The notes: a model not told the origin generated them from the letters alone. Positions 44,381-54,545 are shown, numbered from the stretch's first letter. The stretch: DNA of 64,000 bases from Bacteroidetes bacterium HGW-Bacteroidetes-16 (GCA_002840975.1 PHDN01000016.1:1-64000), one strand, 5' to 3'. Made by a program: numbers and translations.

Positions 44381-45061
44381 ATGATTAAATCAGTCGACTT
44401 AACCAGGATTTTTCTTACCGAAGAAGTAGAAACAACAGCGCTTCGCCAGGTAAACTTCAACATCGAACAGGGCGAATTTGTGGCCATTATGGGGCCCAGC
44501 GGTTGTGGAAAATCTACCTTGCTCAATATTATAGGACTTCTTGATAACCCCACCAAAGGGAAATATATTTTCCTCGATCACGATGTAACGAATTCCTCCG
44601 AACGGCAACGTGCCAAACTCAGGAAGCAAAATATTGGATTTGTTTTCCAGAATTTTAACCTGATTGATGAGCTCACCGTTTTCGAAAATGTGGAAATGCC
44701 CCTGATTTATCTTGGCATTCCGACCAAAGAACGCAAACAGAGAGTGGAGGAAGTACTGGAACAAATGCAAATTTCACACAGGAAAAAACACTTTCCCGGG
44801 CAACTTTCGGGAGGTCAGCAACAGCGTGTGGCAGTTGCCAGAGCAGTGGTTTCAAATCCAAAATTAATTCTTGCCGACGAGCCCACCGGAAACCTGGATT
44901 CGGCCAATGGCGAAGAAGTGATGAACCTGTTAAGCGATTTAAACCGCAAAGGCACAACCATCATTATGGTTACCCACTCTCAGCGCGATGCAGAGTTCAG
45001 CCACCGCATTATCCGCCTTTTTGACGGACAGATTTTAGTGGAAAATTTCCAGAGTAATTAG
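44381..45061 (+). CDS. MacB/LolD-type ABC transporter ATPase
   Basis: A 226-residue ATP-binding subunit. Walker A is GPSGCGKST (about residues 40-48), the signature is LSGGQQQRVAVARA, Walker B is LILADEPTGNLDS, and the switch His is in MVTHSQRD. This is the LolD/MacB/FtsE subclass that pairs with FtsX-type permeases, supplying energy for both neighbouring permeases, which likely form a heterodimer. The gap to the upstream permease is 54 bp, to the downstream one 23 bp. Confidence 0.95.
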   Translation: MIKSVDLTRIFLTEEVETTALRQVNFNIEQGEFVAIMGPSGCGKSTLLNIIGLLDNPTKGKYIFLDHDVTNSSERQRAKLRKQNIGFVFQNFNLIDELTVFENVEMPLIYLGIPTKERKQRVEEVLEQMQISHRKKHFPGQLSGGQQQRVAVARAVVSNPKLILADEPTGNLDSANGEEVMNLLSDLNRKGTTIIMVTHSQRDAEFSHRIIRLFDGQILVENFQSN

Positions 45062-45084
45062 CCTGTAGGGTAAATTGTAAAACC

Positions 45085-47511
45085 ATGTTAAAAAATTATC
45101 TGCTTTCAGCCATTCGCAATATGGCTAAGAATAAATTCTATTCAGCACTGAATATCATCGGTTTAACTATTGGTTTGGTTACTTTTATTTTGATTTTTTT
45201 ATACGTCCGCGATGAGATTACGTATGACCAGCATCATAAAAATTATGAACGTATTTTCCGGATTGAGTCAAGTTTCAGGATAGGGACCAAATATGATAAT
45301 TTTGCCATTGTGCCTTTGCCCATGGCACCTGCTTTGCAACTGGAGTTTCCCGAAATAGAGAAAGTAGTTCGTTTTGCCGGGGACGATAACCTGTTGGTGC
45401 GTATTGGCGATAAGGAATATTATGAAAACCATTTTTATTATACCGATTCAACTGTTTTTGATGTTTTTACCCATCCTTTAATGGCAGGTTCACTGGACAG
45501 ATGCCTGGCTGAGCCAAATTCCATTGTGCTTACGAACTCCTCTGCGAAAAAATATTTCGGCAACGAAAATCCCATTGGCCGGATAGTTTTAGTGGACAAC
45601 GATATACAGTTCAAGGTAACTGCTGTGGTAGCCGACGTACTGGAAAATTCGCACCTGAAATTTGATGCACTGATGTCGGCATCCACTTTGGCGCATCGCC
45701 CCGGTGGAGAGGACTTTAACAGCATGGAACCAATGCGTTTTTGGAATATTGGAGTGTATGCCTATGTGCTTTTAAGTCCAAACTCCAAAATCGAAACCAT
45801 TTTTGAGAAGTTTCCCCAGTTCTACGAAAAGTACATGAAATCACTTGGAGATCAGATCAATGCCTCCTTCGATCTAAAAGCTACCCGAATCGACAAGGTA
45901 CATCTGAACTCTAAATTGTCCGCCGATCTTCCCACAGGAAACAACGCCTATATTAAAATATTTTCTATCGTAGCACTGTTTATACTATTGCTGGCGTCTA
46001 TCAATTACATGAACATGGCCACAGCCCGGGCAACCAAGCGTGCCAAGGAAGTGGGCTTGCGAAAGGTGGTCGGTGCCGAAAGAAAACAGCTTATCGTACA
46101 GTTTATCAGCGAAGCACTGTTGCTTACATTCATTGCTTATCTGCTCTCTTTGGCTTTAACTTCCATCTTGTTGCCTGATTTCAATACCCTTTCAGGAAAG
46201 AGCCTGACCTTTGGCGTGATCGCCTCTCCTGATTTCTTGCTGCTGTTTTTTGCCATCAGCATGCTGATTGGTGTGATCTCAGGAAGCTATCCGGCCTTTT
46301 ATTTATCCTCTTTTTCACCTCTCAAAGTATTAAAGGGCCATGCCGGTAAATCCGGAAAAGCCAATCAATGGTTGCGCAGAGGCCTTGTTTTAATTCAGTT
46401 TTTTATTGCCATCGTGATGATCATCGCCACCATTGTAGTTAGCGATCAGCTTGACTTTTTGAAAAATAAAGACCTGGGTTTCGATAAAAATAATGCCGTA
46501 GTGTTAGAAATGCAGGATACTTCATTCCGGAAACAGGCTGTTGCATTTAAGGAGCATCTGTTGCAGAATCCTTCCATCGTTTCTGCCTGCAATTCCTCAG
46601 GAGTACCTTCCCGCAACCTTTGGATTCAGGTGATGTTGGTTGAACAGGAAAACGAGATGAAGGAGATGGCCGTCATTCTCACTCAATGCGATTATGATTA
46701 TCCCAAAACAATGGGATTTAAATTTGTGGAGGGCCGCGATTTTGACAAAAATATGGGGACAGACGATACTGCAGCTGTGATCATCAACGAAACCGCAGCC
46801 AAACAATTTGGGTGGGGAGAGGAGGCCATTGGTAAGAAAATCAATTATGGAATGGAACTCGACCGCTCGGGCGGAAGAGTCATGAAAGTGATTGGTGTGG
46901 TGAAAGACTACAATTTTAACTCTCTTCACAACAAAATTGAACCCATCATCATGTTCATCTCTCCTCAGCCCCGTTTTTTAACGACGGTAAGATATAAAGA
47001 AGGTGAGAAAAACCAGGCACTCGAATATATTGAACAAAGCTGGAAAGAGTTTGGCAACAAGCGGCCTTTCGATTATAAAATATTGAGCGAAATGCAGGAA
47101 GAAAGTTATGGTGCCGAGCAAAGGATTAGCACCCTGTTTTTGATCATCGCTTCTATCACCCTGTTTATTGCCTTGCTTGGACTTCTGGGATTGTCAAGCT
47201 TTACTGCTGAAAGCCGCACACGTGAAATTGGCATCCGCAAAGTGAATGGTGCCTTAACAGGCGATATCATGTTGTTGTTATTCAGGGAATTCTTTTGGTT
47301 GATCCTGATTTCATTTGCCTTTGCCGTCCCCGTAGCCATTTGGCAGCTTACCAATTGGATGGAATCGAGTTTTGTGTACTACACACAAATACACTGGTAT
47401 TCGGTGGCTCTTTCAGGGCTGGTGGCATTGATTATTGGCTTGGCTACCATTAGTTTCCATGTGGTGAGAGCAGCTTCGGCCAACCCGGTTGAATCGTTGA
47501 AATATGAATAA
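45085..47511 (+). CDS. MacB/FtsX-type ABC transporter permease 2
   Basis: A 808-residue paralogue of the permease at 41918-44326, with the same two-PCD, two-FtsX plan. The coupling segments are ATKRAKEVGLRKVVGAERKQ and AESRTREIGIRKVNGALTG. The two permeases align along their whole length but differ enough to be old paralogues, so a heterodimer sharing one ATPase is the simplest reading. It ends 20 bp before a terminator. Confidence 0.9.
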   Translation: MLKNYLLSAIRNMAKNKFYSALNIIGLTIGLVTFILIFLYVRDEITYDQHHKNYERIFRIESSFRIGTKYDNFAIVPLPMAPALQLEFPEIEKVVRFAGDDNLLVRIGDKEYYENHFYYTDSTVFDVFTHPLMAGSLDRCLAEPNSIVLTNSSAKKYFGNENPIGRIVLVDNDIQFKVTAVVADVLENSHLKFDALMSASTLAHRPGGEDFNSMEPMRFWNIGVYAYVLLSPNSKIETIFEKFPQFYEKYMKSLGDQINASFDLKATRIDKVHLNSKLSADLPTGNNAYIKIFSIVALFILLLASINYMNMATARATKRAKEVGLRKVVGAERKQLIVQFISEALLLTFIAYLLSLALTSILLPDFNTLSGKSLTFGVIASPDFLLLFFAISMLIGVISGSYPAFYLSSFSPLKVLKGHAGKSGKANQWLRRGLVLIQFFIAIVMIIATIVVSDQLDFLKNKDLGFDKNNAVVLEMQDTSFRKQAVAFKEHLLQNPSIVSACNSSGVPSRNLWIQVMLVEQENEMKEMAVILTQCDYDYPKTMGFKFVEGRDFDKNMGTDDTAAVIINETAAKQFGWGEEAIGKKINYGMELDRSGGRVMKVIGVVKDYNFNSLHNKIEPIIMFISPQPRFLTTVRYKEGEKNQALEYIEQSWKEFGNKRPFDYKILSEMQEESYGAEQRISTLFLIIASITLFIALLGLLGLSSFTAESRTREIGIRKVNGALTGDIMLLLFREFFWLILISFAFAVPVAIWQLTNWMESSFVYYTQIHWYSVALSGLVALIIGLATISFHVVRAASANPVESLKYE

Positions 47512-47531
47512 ACTTTTTTGCATAGGTAAGA

Positions 47532-47567
47532 AAATCCGGTAAGTACCAAGGCTTACCGGATTTTTGT
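47532..47567. terminator. Terminator after the ABC exporter operon
   Basis: A perfect 12-bp stem AAATCCGGTAAG / CTTACCGGATTT with an 8-nt loop, then a T-run. It is A-rich upstream too, so it may also serve the convergent glutamate dehydrogenase gene. Confidence 0.85.
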
Positions 47568-47587
47568 TTTATGGTCAGCAGCTCCTT

Positions 47588-48874
47588 TTACACCCAACCC
47601 CGATCATGGCATGCCCTGACCACACGGTCCACAGAAATCACATAGGCGGCATCACGTAGGTTAAGGTTGTTCATTTGGGCAAAGTTGCTTACAGCGATAT
47701 ATGCGGAAGTCATTTTAACATCCAGTTTACTCAGTACCTCTTCCTTTTCCCAATAGTAATTCATGTTGCTTTGTACCTGCTCAAAATAGCTACAGGTTAC
47801 ACCTCCGGCGTTGGCCAAAAAGTCGGGAATGGTAAAAATGTTTCGGGCATTGATTTTCAAAATGGCATCCGGTGTAGTGGGGCCATTGGCTCCTTCGGCA
47901 AGTATCTTGACAGAAGGTTTAATCAGAGCGACATTCTTTGACGTAATTTGGTTTTCCATCGCAGCAGGTATCAGAATGTCGACTTCCTGCTCCAGCCAGG
48001 CGTCAGAGTCGAGTATTTCATAACCCAGATCTTGGGCCTTTTCTTTGTTGATTCCTCCAAAAGAATCGGTTATATCCAACAATTCTTCCAGTTGAACTCC
48101 ATCTTTTTTTAGATAGGAAAAACTCTTGTTGTGTTTTTGATTCCATGATGAAACACAGGTAACCGTGCCACCCATCTGTTGAAACAATTCAATGGCATAC
48201 CTGGATACATGACCGAATCCCTGGACGCTGGCAGTTGCTTTTTCAGGAGAAAGCGACAATTCTTTCAAAGCCTCCCTCACGGTGATAATAACACCATATC
48301 CTGTGGACTCCAGTCGACCCAAAGATCCCCCCATGCCAACAGGTTTGCCGGTAAAGGCACCCGGATAGCGGCCACCGGCCAGCACCTCATATTCGTCAAG
48401 CATCCACAACATGTGTTGGGCATTGGTCATTAAATCCGGGGCAGGAATGTCAACCTCAGGACCAATATCCCTGAAAATCTGACGCACCCACCCACGGCAA
48501 AGCCTCTCCTGTTCACCCAGGCTCAGGTTGTGTGGATCACAGATGACCCCACCTTTTCCTCCACCCAACGGCAAATCGGCCACGGCGGTTTTCCAGGTGA
48601 GCCACATGGCCTGAGCGCGCACCGAATCAATGGTTTCCATCGGGTGGAACCGAACTCCTCCTTTCACAGGACCGCGTGCATCGTTGTGCTGAACGCGAAA
48701 TCCCCTGAAAATTTGTACCGTTCCATTATCCATGCGCAATGGAATGCTAAAGTGGTGCTCACGCATGGGATTTCTGAGTAAATCGCAAGTAGCCTTGTCT
48801 AAATCCAGAATCGAAGCGGCATGGTCAAATTGTTGCTGTGCCGAGATAAATGGGTTAAACGAATGATCATCCAT
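47588..48874 (-). CDS. gdhA: Glutamate dehydrogenase (Glu/Leu/Phe/Val dehydrogenase family)
   Basis: A 428-residue hexameric-type dehydrogenase that interconverts glutamate with 2-oxoglutarate and ammonia. The conserved GPVKGGVRFHP and the catalytic PLGGGKGGV (Lys) are present. AAMENQITS and ANAGGVTCSYFEQVQ are also intact. The N-terminal domain is followed by the NAD(P)-binding domain, with GFGHVSRYAIELFQQMGG as the Rossmann loop. Cofactor preference cannot be read safely. Length matches NAD-type GdhA/GudB proteins (about 420-430). The 311 bp upstream hold its promoter region, not resolved here, and that of the DUF2723 gene. Confidence 0.92.
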   Translation of the reverse strand: MDDHSFNPFISAQQQFDHAASILDLDKATCDLLRNPMREHHFSIPLRMDNGTVQIFRGFRVQHNDARGPVKGGVRFHPMETIDSVRAQAMWLTWKTAVADLPLGGGKGGVICDPHNLSLGEQERLCRGWVRQIFRDIGPEVDIPAPDLMTNAQHMLWMLDEYEVLAGGRYPGAFTGKPVGMGGSLGRLESTGYGVIITVREALKELSLSPEKATASVQGFGHVSRYAIELFQQMGGTVTCVSSWNQKHNKSFSYLKKDGVQLEELLDITDSFGGINKEKAQDLGYEILDSDAWLEQEVDILIPAAMENQITSKNVALIKPSVKILAEGANGPTTPDAILKINARNIFTIPDFLANAGGVTCSYFEQVQSNMNYYWEKEEVLSKLDVKMTSAYIAVSNFAQMNNLNLRDAAYVISVDRVVRACHDRGWV

Positions 48875-49120
48875 AATTTAAGCTTCTTTGATGACAGTTT
48901 ACAAAGGGTAGTCGTGGCGGGATTCAAACGTGCATGAAGCTCGATAAAAGAAAAAATATTCTTCTTAAAGCTTGATTATCACTTTTATTTCCAATCAACT
49001 TACCCTCATATAATACAGGTTGTAAAGATAGCGATTAAATGAAATTGGGTACTTTTTCTATCGGGATCTCATCTTGTGATTTTATCATCTGATAAAATGT
49101 GTTAAAATTGATTGGGGCAA

Positions 49121-49152
49121 TTGACAGATTAAAAGCGAATTTCGTACTTTCG
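49121..49152 (+). promoter_or_regulatory. Promoter TTG-N21-TACTTTCG for the DUF2723 gene
   Basis: TTG at 49121-49123 and TACTTTCG at 49145-49152 (TAnnTTTG with one mismatch), 33 nt before the ATG. Other DNA in 48875-49185 shows no gene. Confidence 0.45.
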
Positions 49153-49185
49153 CCTCACATCTATTCGTGATAAATAGCTCCACGC

Positions 49186-52100
49186 ATGAAAAACTTTAAG
49201 AAAGTCAATAACCTGCTGGGATGGTTAGTTTTTGCCATCGCCACGACAGTTTATTTTTTAACCCTCGAACCAACAGCCAGTTGGTGGGATTGTGGTGAAT
49301 ATATTGCCACTGCATTCAAATTACAAGTTGGTCATCCTCCCGGAGCGCCTCTTTTTCAGTTGCTTGGCCGGTTTTTCTCCATGTTTGCCATGGGCAATAC
49401 CGAGCATGTAGCTTTAATGGTAAACGCGATGTCCGCCTTGTCGAGTAGCTTTACCATCTTGTTTTTGTTCTGGACCATCACCATGCTGGCCCGTAAACTG
49501 ATGGTTCCGAATACAGAAGTTGAAATGACTAACGGGCAGGGACTGGCAGTACTTGGTGCCGGATTGGTTGGTGCTTTGGCTTATACCTTCAGCGATTCAT
49601 TTTGGTTTTCTGCCGTAGAAGGTGAAGTATATGCCATGTCCTCATTTTTTACCGCCGTGGTTTTCTGGGCCATCCTCCGATGGGAAGAGGTGGCTGATCA
49701 CCGTACAGGTTACCGCTGGTTGCTGTTGATTTCATTTATTATGGGATTGTCGATTGGCGTGCATTTGCTGAACCTGCTGGCTATCCCTGCCATTGTTTAT
49801 GTCTATTATTATAAAAGATACAAAACTTCCACCAGGGGATTTTTGTTGGCAGGAATTGTTTCGTTGCTTATCCTGTCGGTGATCATGTATGTGATTATTC
49901 CAGGAATAGTAGATTTGGCCGGTGGTTTTGAGTTGTTTTTTGTCAATACGCTTGGAATGCCTTTTAATTCAGGAACCATCATATACTTCCTTATCATTAT
50001 CGGAGCCATTGCTTATGGTTTGATCTATTCACGTGCTAAAGGTAAAACCGTACTAAACACGGCGCTTTTGGCTTTAACCTTTATCCTGATCGGCTATTCT
50101 TCATTTTTTATGCTGGTGATCAGGGCTAATGCAAGGACACCCATCAACGAAAATGCACCAAAAGATGCCATCAGTTTACTTTCTTATCTCAACAGAGAGC
50201 AATATGGTACCTGGCCCATTTTTCAGGGTCAATATTACAATGCCCCGGTGGTGGAGCACGGCGATGGTAACCCTGTGTATGTAAAAGACAATGCCAAAGG
50301 AAAGTATGTGATAAAGGATGACCGCAAAGGAACTGTCCCTGTCTATGATTCACGTTTTACTACTGTTTTTCCACGTATGTGGAGTGACCAGAAACCGGAG
50401 CATATTCGCCTGTATAAACTTTTTGGAGATGTAAAAGGGGTCCCAATCCGGGTAACAAACTCAAATGGCGAGAGTGAGGTCGTTTATAAACCCACTTTTG
50501 GTGAAAACCTGCGTTTTTTCTTTACCTACCAGGTAAGCCATATGTACCTGCGCTACTTTATGTGGAACTTTGCCGGACGGCAAAACGACATTGAGAGCCA
50601 GGGAGAAATCAATCATGGAAATTGGATCAGTGGAATTGGTTTTATTGATGCCATGCGTCTGGGCGACCAGAGCAATCTGCCCGATAGCATGCGAAATCCG
50701 GCGAGGGCCACTTTCTTTTTCCTGCCTTTTATCTTAGGGATTTTAGGGTTTGTTTTTCAACTGAACCGAAATAACAAAGATACCTGGGTGGTAGCGCTTT
50801 TGTTTATCATGACAGGTTTCGCTATTATCATCTATCTGAATCAGCAACCACTACAACCCCGCGAAAGGGATTATGCCTATGCAGGTTCGTTTTATGCGTT
50901 TTCCATTTGGATTGGACTCGGGGTATTGGCCCTGTATAATGGATTGCAAAAGGTGATGTCGAACAAAACCATGGCTGCCGGAATCGTTACCGTAGTTTCA
51001 TTGGTGGCCGTCCCAGTATTGATGGCCAGCCAGGGATGGGAAGGTCATAACCGCTCAGGAAAATATGCGGCCCGTGATTTTGCACGAATGTACCTTGAAT
51101 CATGTGCTCCCAATGCCATTTTATTTACAAACGGTGACAATGACACTTTCCCCCTTTGGTATGTCCAGGAAGTGGAAGGTATCCGTACAGATGTACGCGT
51201 GGTTAACTACATGTTGTCATCCGGCGATTGGTATGTGGATCAGATGGGAAGAAAGGTATACAATTCGGACAAATTGCCCTTAACAATCGATCAGGATTTT
51301 TATAATAAAAAAGGAAATTATGTACCTGTTTTTGAACGTCTTGATACGGCTGAGTTAAGCGAAGCCATTCAATTTATAAAAGACCAGAGTAAGGCTTCCA
51401 AAGTACCTCTTCAGAATGGTGATTGGATTGATTATCTTCCCGCGAAACACCTGACCTATCAAGTGGACATTGACGCGGTTATTCAATCGGGGACCGTAGA
51501 TGCGCAGGACCGAGATAAAATAGTTGACGTCATACAATGGGATTTGACCCAGGGTGGTTTATTTAGAAACGACCTGATGCTACTCGACTTGATTGCCACC
51601 AACAACTGGTCAAGGCCCATCTATTTTGCCAATCCCAACAGCATCAGTAAGGTACTCAATGTAGATCAGTTTTGTCACCTGGAAGGTGTGGTATATCGCT
51701 TTAAACCGGTACCTGCTGCCGAATATATGAAGCGTGTTGGTGGCGTGGATGCAGAAAGAAGTTATGAAGTATTGATGCATAAAGATGCGCGTTGGGGACG
51801 ACTCAATGAAAATGATGTGGTGGTCGACCGTGAGAGCTCGCGTAACTCCGGCATGGCCAAACAGAATTATATTCGATTGGCTCAGGCACTGATCAATCAG
51901 GGGAAAAATGATTCTGCAGTGGCTGTTATGGATAAAGGGCTTGAGTTTTTCCCGAATGAGAAATTTCCTTATGACTATTATATGCTGCCCTGGGCAGAGT
52001 ATTATTATCAAGCCGATGCTACCGGGAAAGCCAATGAAGTAGTGAAAGCACTTACCAACAGATATACTCAGGATTTGTCTTACTTTAGCTCGCTTCCTGA

Positions 52101-52254
52101 TCGGTTTTTAGCCTATTACGATGACGATGTGCAGGAATCCATGGCTGTATTGCAGCGGTTGATGCAGATGACAAAACAGTATAAACAGCCTGAATTGTCA
52201 GCTGAGATAGAAAAGGTGTTTTACGATTATATGTCCACTTTGCAGCTTAAGTAG
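49186..52254 (+). CDS. DUF2723 integral membrane protein (GT-C-like, probable glycosyltransferase)
   Basis: A 1022-residue polytopic protein. The N-terminal DUF2723 domain (PF11028) starts after helix 1 with the acidic motif WWDCGEYI (Asp35, Glu38) and the HPPGAPLFQLLGR loop (His50). About ten helices follow up to residue ~615, then a periplasmic region and TPR-like helices near the C-terminus (LAQALINQGKNDSAVAVMDKG). The acidic loop and topology fit GT-C glycosyltransferases using lipid-linked sugars; DUF2723 members have been linked to protein O-glycosylation in Bacteroidota. The donor and acceptor here are unknown. It is monocistronic. Confidence 0.87.
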   Translation: MKNFKKVNNLLGWLVFAIATTVYFLTLEPTASWWDCGEYIATAFKLQVGHPPGAPLFQLLGRFFSMFAMGNTEHVALMVNAMSALSSSFTILFLFWTITMLARKLMVPNTEVEMTNGQGLAVLGAGLVGALAYTFSDSFWFSAVEGEVYAMSSFFTAVVFWAILRWEEVADHRTGYRWLLLISFIMGLSIGVHLLNLLAIPAIVYVYYYKRYKTSTRGFLLAGIVSLLILSVIMYVIIPGIVDLAGGFELFFVNTLGMPFNSGTIIYFLIIIGAIAYGLIYSRAKGKTVLNTALLALTFILIGYSSFFMLVIRANARTPINENAPKDAISLLSYLNREQYGTWPIFQGQYYNAPVVEHGDGNPVYVKDNAKGKYVIKDDRKGTVPVYDSRFTTVFPRMWSDQKPEHIRLYKLFGDVKGVPIRVTNSNGESEVVYKPTFGENLRFFFTYQVSHMYLRYFMWNFAGRQNDIESQGEINHGNWISGIGFIDAMRLGDQSNLPDSMRNPARATFFFLPFILGILGFVFQLNRNNKDTWVVALLFIMTGFAIIIYLNQQPLQPRERDYAYAGSFYAFSIWIGLGVLALYNGLQKVMSNKTMAAGIVTVVSLVAVPVLMASQGWEGHNRSGKYAARDFARMYLESCAPNAILFTNGDNDTFPLWYVQEVEGIRTDVRVVNYMLSSGDWYVDQMGRKVYNSDKLPLTIDQDFYNKKGNYVPVFERLDTAELSEAIQFIKDQSKASKVPLQNGDWIDYLPAKHLTYQVDIDAVIQSGTVDAQDRDKIVDVIQWDLTQGGLFRNDLMLLDLIATNNWSRPIYFANPNSISKVLNVDQFCHLEGVVYRFKPVPAAEYMKRVGGVDAERSYEVLMHKDARWGRLNENDVVVDRESSRNSGMAKQNYIRLAQALINQGKNDSAVAVMDKGLEFFPNEKFPYDYYMLPWAEYYYQADATGKANEVVKALTNRYTQDLSYFSSLPDRFLAYYDDDVQESMAVLQRLMQMTKQYKQPELSAEIEKVFYDYMSTLQLK

Positions 52255-52270
52255 GTTATACTCTAAATAA

Positions 52271-52307
52271 AAAAACCCACCTTATTTTTAAAGAGGTGGG
52301 TTTTTTT
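52271..52307. terminator. Bidirectional terminator between DUF2723 and iorB
   Basis: Stem AACCCACCT / AGGTGGGTT with an 11-nt AT-rich loop, an A-run before and seven T after. It lies between the convergent genes ending at 52254 and 52319. Confidence 0.85.
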
Positions 52308-52318
52308 ATGTGGTATGG

Positions 52319-52903
52319 TTAACCTCGTTTATCGGCCAATTCCCTTCCTGCACGCAAAGCTTTTAGGTTGAGTTGAATCACGTCGTTGCCTTTTTCGGCA
52401 AAGATAGATTCTATGGCTTTTTCAAGGTTATCAAACTTGATTTCCAGGTATGGGGAAGCGGCTCCCAGCACAACGATATTGGCTGCTTTAACCGATCCCA
52501 GTTCTTTTGCCACTTTTTCAGCATCGATGGTCACATTCCGCGGCAGGTTCCAGATTTCAGCGAGTAACTCTTCCAACGACGGATAATTACTCATGTTGAT
52601 AAAAGGATTCATCGACGTGATGAGCCAGCCCGTTTCTTTGTTCATCATGTTTATATAGCGAAGCGATTCCATTGGTTCAACAGAAATCACCAGGTCGGCT
52701 TTTCCTTCGGGAATCAGGTCGGAAGCCACAGGTTTAGACGAAAGTCGCAAGTGCGATTGGACATCTCCACCTCGCTGGCTCATGCCGTGTACTTCAGCCT
52801 GCTTTAGCTGAAGTCCCTCCATTAATGCAGCGGTCCCGATTACAGTGGCAATGGTGAGAATACCCTGTCCGCCAACTCCTGCCAATATGATATCTTTTTT
52901 CAT
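52319..52903 (-). CDS. iorB: Indolepyruvate oxidoreductase subunit beta
   Basis: A 194-residue gamma-type domain of the 2-oxoacid oxidoreductase family, with the start ILAGVGGQGILTIATVIGTAA and the HGMSQRGGDVQSHLRLS segment. It pairs with IorA for CoA-dependent oxidation of aryl pyruvates (transaminated Trp, Phe, Tyr) with ferredoxin. The order iorA-iorB on the minus strand has a 22 bp gap. Length is complete for the family. Confidence 0.93.
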   Translation of the reverse strand: MKKDIILAGVGGQGILTIATVIGTAALMEGLQLKQAEVHGMSQRGGDVQSHLRLSSKPVASDLIPEGKADLVISVEPMESLRYINMMNKETGWLITSMNPFINMSNYPSLEELLAEIWNLPRNVTIDAEKVAKELGSVKAANIVVLGAASPYLEIKFDNLEKAIESIFAEKGNDVIQLNLKALRAGRELADKRG

Positions 52904-52925
52904 CTTTTTTACTATTTAATGAGCA

Positions 52926-54545
52926 TTAGTTATTGGATTCCATTTTTTGCATGGCTTTAAGCTTCATTCTCCTGCCCAAAGTCTGAATACATTCACGGCG
53001 GGCGATAATAACTGAAACTCCCTGGTAGTTAAGCTCCTCTGTGATCACTTTTACATTTTCTTCATGGTTTCTCCGCAAAGGAGTAATTACCCTGATGTGA
53101 TCCGGGTGAACACCCAATCCCAAACAGATAGTATCAATCTTTCCCAGGGCTGACGATTGCTGACCTCCGGTCATTCCGGTAGTTGAATTGTCGAGAATCA
53201 CCACCACAATGGGGGAGTTGTTGTTGACGGCGTCCAAAAGTCCTGTCATCCCCGAATGGGTGAAGGTGGAATCGCCAATGGAAGCCACGGAGGGAACCAA
53301 TCCTGCATCAGCAGCACCTATGGCCATGGTGATGGAAGCGCCCATATCAACACAACTGTTGATCGACTCCAGTGGCTTGAGTGCACTGAGTGTGTAACAT
53401 CCAATATCTGAAAAAACGCGACCTGAAGAAAATTTGCTCAAAGCCTCATTAAGCGCCAGAAAACTGTCGGTATGTGAACATCCATCACACAACGAAGGTG
53501 GGCGTCCCTGAATTACAGCCGGGTTTTGATGACCTACGTTAACAGGAATTCCTAAAGCATGGGCCACGATATTGGGATTGAGCTCACCAGCCATGGGAAT
53601 GCTTCCGTCCAGACGGCCCATGATCTTTTTGCCATTGTTCAGGTAACCTTTAAGCAATTCTTCGAACAATGGATAACCATCTTCCAGCACCAGAATTTCT
53701 TCCACCTGATCGTATAATTTGCGAACCAGGTCATGGGGAACCGGATATTGTCCCACTTTTAAAACGGGATAGGGAACCTGATGGTCTTCAAAATTTTCGA
53801 TGAGGTAATTGTATGCCAGACCACAGGCTACAATACCTAATTTATGGTTATCTTTTTCAATCAATTGGTTATAACCCGAAGTAAGTGCATCGTCTTCAAA
53901 CCGGGCTTGTTTCCCCAGCAATTGATTGTATTGTTTTCGGGCGATTGAGGGTAAAAGCACAAATTGTTTGAGGTTCGAAGGGAGGTGCAGGTCGTTTTGG
54001 CCGAGCACTTCCACTCGCTGTACCCCCGCGCGCGAGTGGGCCAAACGTGTCGTAACCCTGATCAATACCGGGGTACCGAATTTTTCAGAAAGGGTAAACG
54101 CGTACCGGGTCATATCGTAGGCTTCTTGCTGGTTGGAAGGTTCCAACACAGGAATCATGGCAAATTTTCCGTAAAACCTCGAATCCTGTTCGTTCTGTGA
54201 CGAATGCATGCTCGGGTCGTCGGCCGATAGCACTACCAAACCGCCGTTGGCACCTGTAATGGCAGCATTTACGAAAGCGTCTGCTGCCACATTAAGGCCC
54301 ACATGTTTCATACAGACCAATGCCTTTTTCCCGGCATACGACATTCCGATGGCACTTTCCATAGCCGTTTTTTCATTGGCCGACCAATTGGATCTGATAT
54401 TTCTCTCTTTGGCCTCTTTGGAAGCCTGTATGTATTCGGTTATTTCGGTCGATGGAGTTCCCGGGTAAGCATAAACACCTGATAATCCTGCGTCTATGGC
54501 TCCCTGGGCAATAGCCTCATCTCCCAATAATAGTAGTTTTTGCAT
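52926..54545 (-). CDS. iorA: Indolepyruvate oxidoreductase subunit alpha, without a C-terminal ferredoxin domain
   Basis: A 539-residue subunit that binds thiamine pyrophosphate. The pyrimidine-binding domain begins LLLGDEAIAQGAIDAGL with AYPGTPSTE, and the PP-binding domain has CDGCSHTDSF, DIGCYTL and GDSTFTHSGMTGLLDAVNN. The protein ends at VSVIIARRECIQTLGRRMK plus a short tail. IorA of archaea continues from this point into a region with two [4Fe-4S] cluster motifs, about 60-80 residues that are absent here. Electrons may leave by another route, or this is the normal Bacteroidota form. It is upstream of iorB in the same transcript. Confidence 0.9.
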   Translation of the reverse strand: MQKLLLLGDEAIAQGAIDAGLSGVYAYPGTPSTEITEYIQASKEAKERNIRSNWSANEKTAMESAIGMSYAGKKALVCMKHVGLNVAADAFVNAAITGANGGLVVLSADDPSMHSSQNEQDSRFYGKFAMIPVLEPSNQQEAYDMTRYAFTLSEKFGTPVLIRVTTRLAHSRAGVQRVEVLGQNDLHLPSNLKQFVLLPSIARKQYNQLLGKQARFEDDALTSGYNQLIEKDNHKLGIVACGLAYNYLIENFEDHQVPYPVLKVGQYPVPHDLVRKLYDQVEEILVLEDGYPLFEELLKGYLNNGKKIMGRLDGSIPMAGELNPNIVAHALGIPVNVGHQNPAVIQGRPPSLCDGCSHTDSFLALNEALSKFSSGRVFSDIGCYTLSALKPLESINSCVDMGASITMAIGAADAGLVPSVASIGDSTFTHSGMTGLLDAVNNNSPIVVVILDNSTTGMTGGQQSSALGKIDTICLGLGVHPDHIRVITPLRRNHEENVKVITEELNYQGVSVIIARRECIQTLGRRMKLKAMQKMESNN

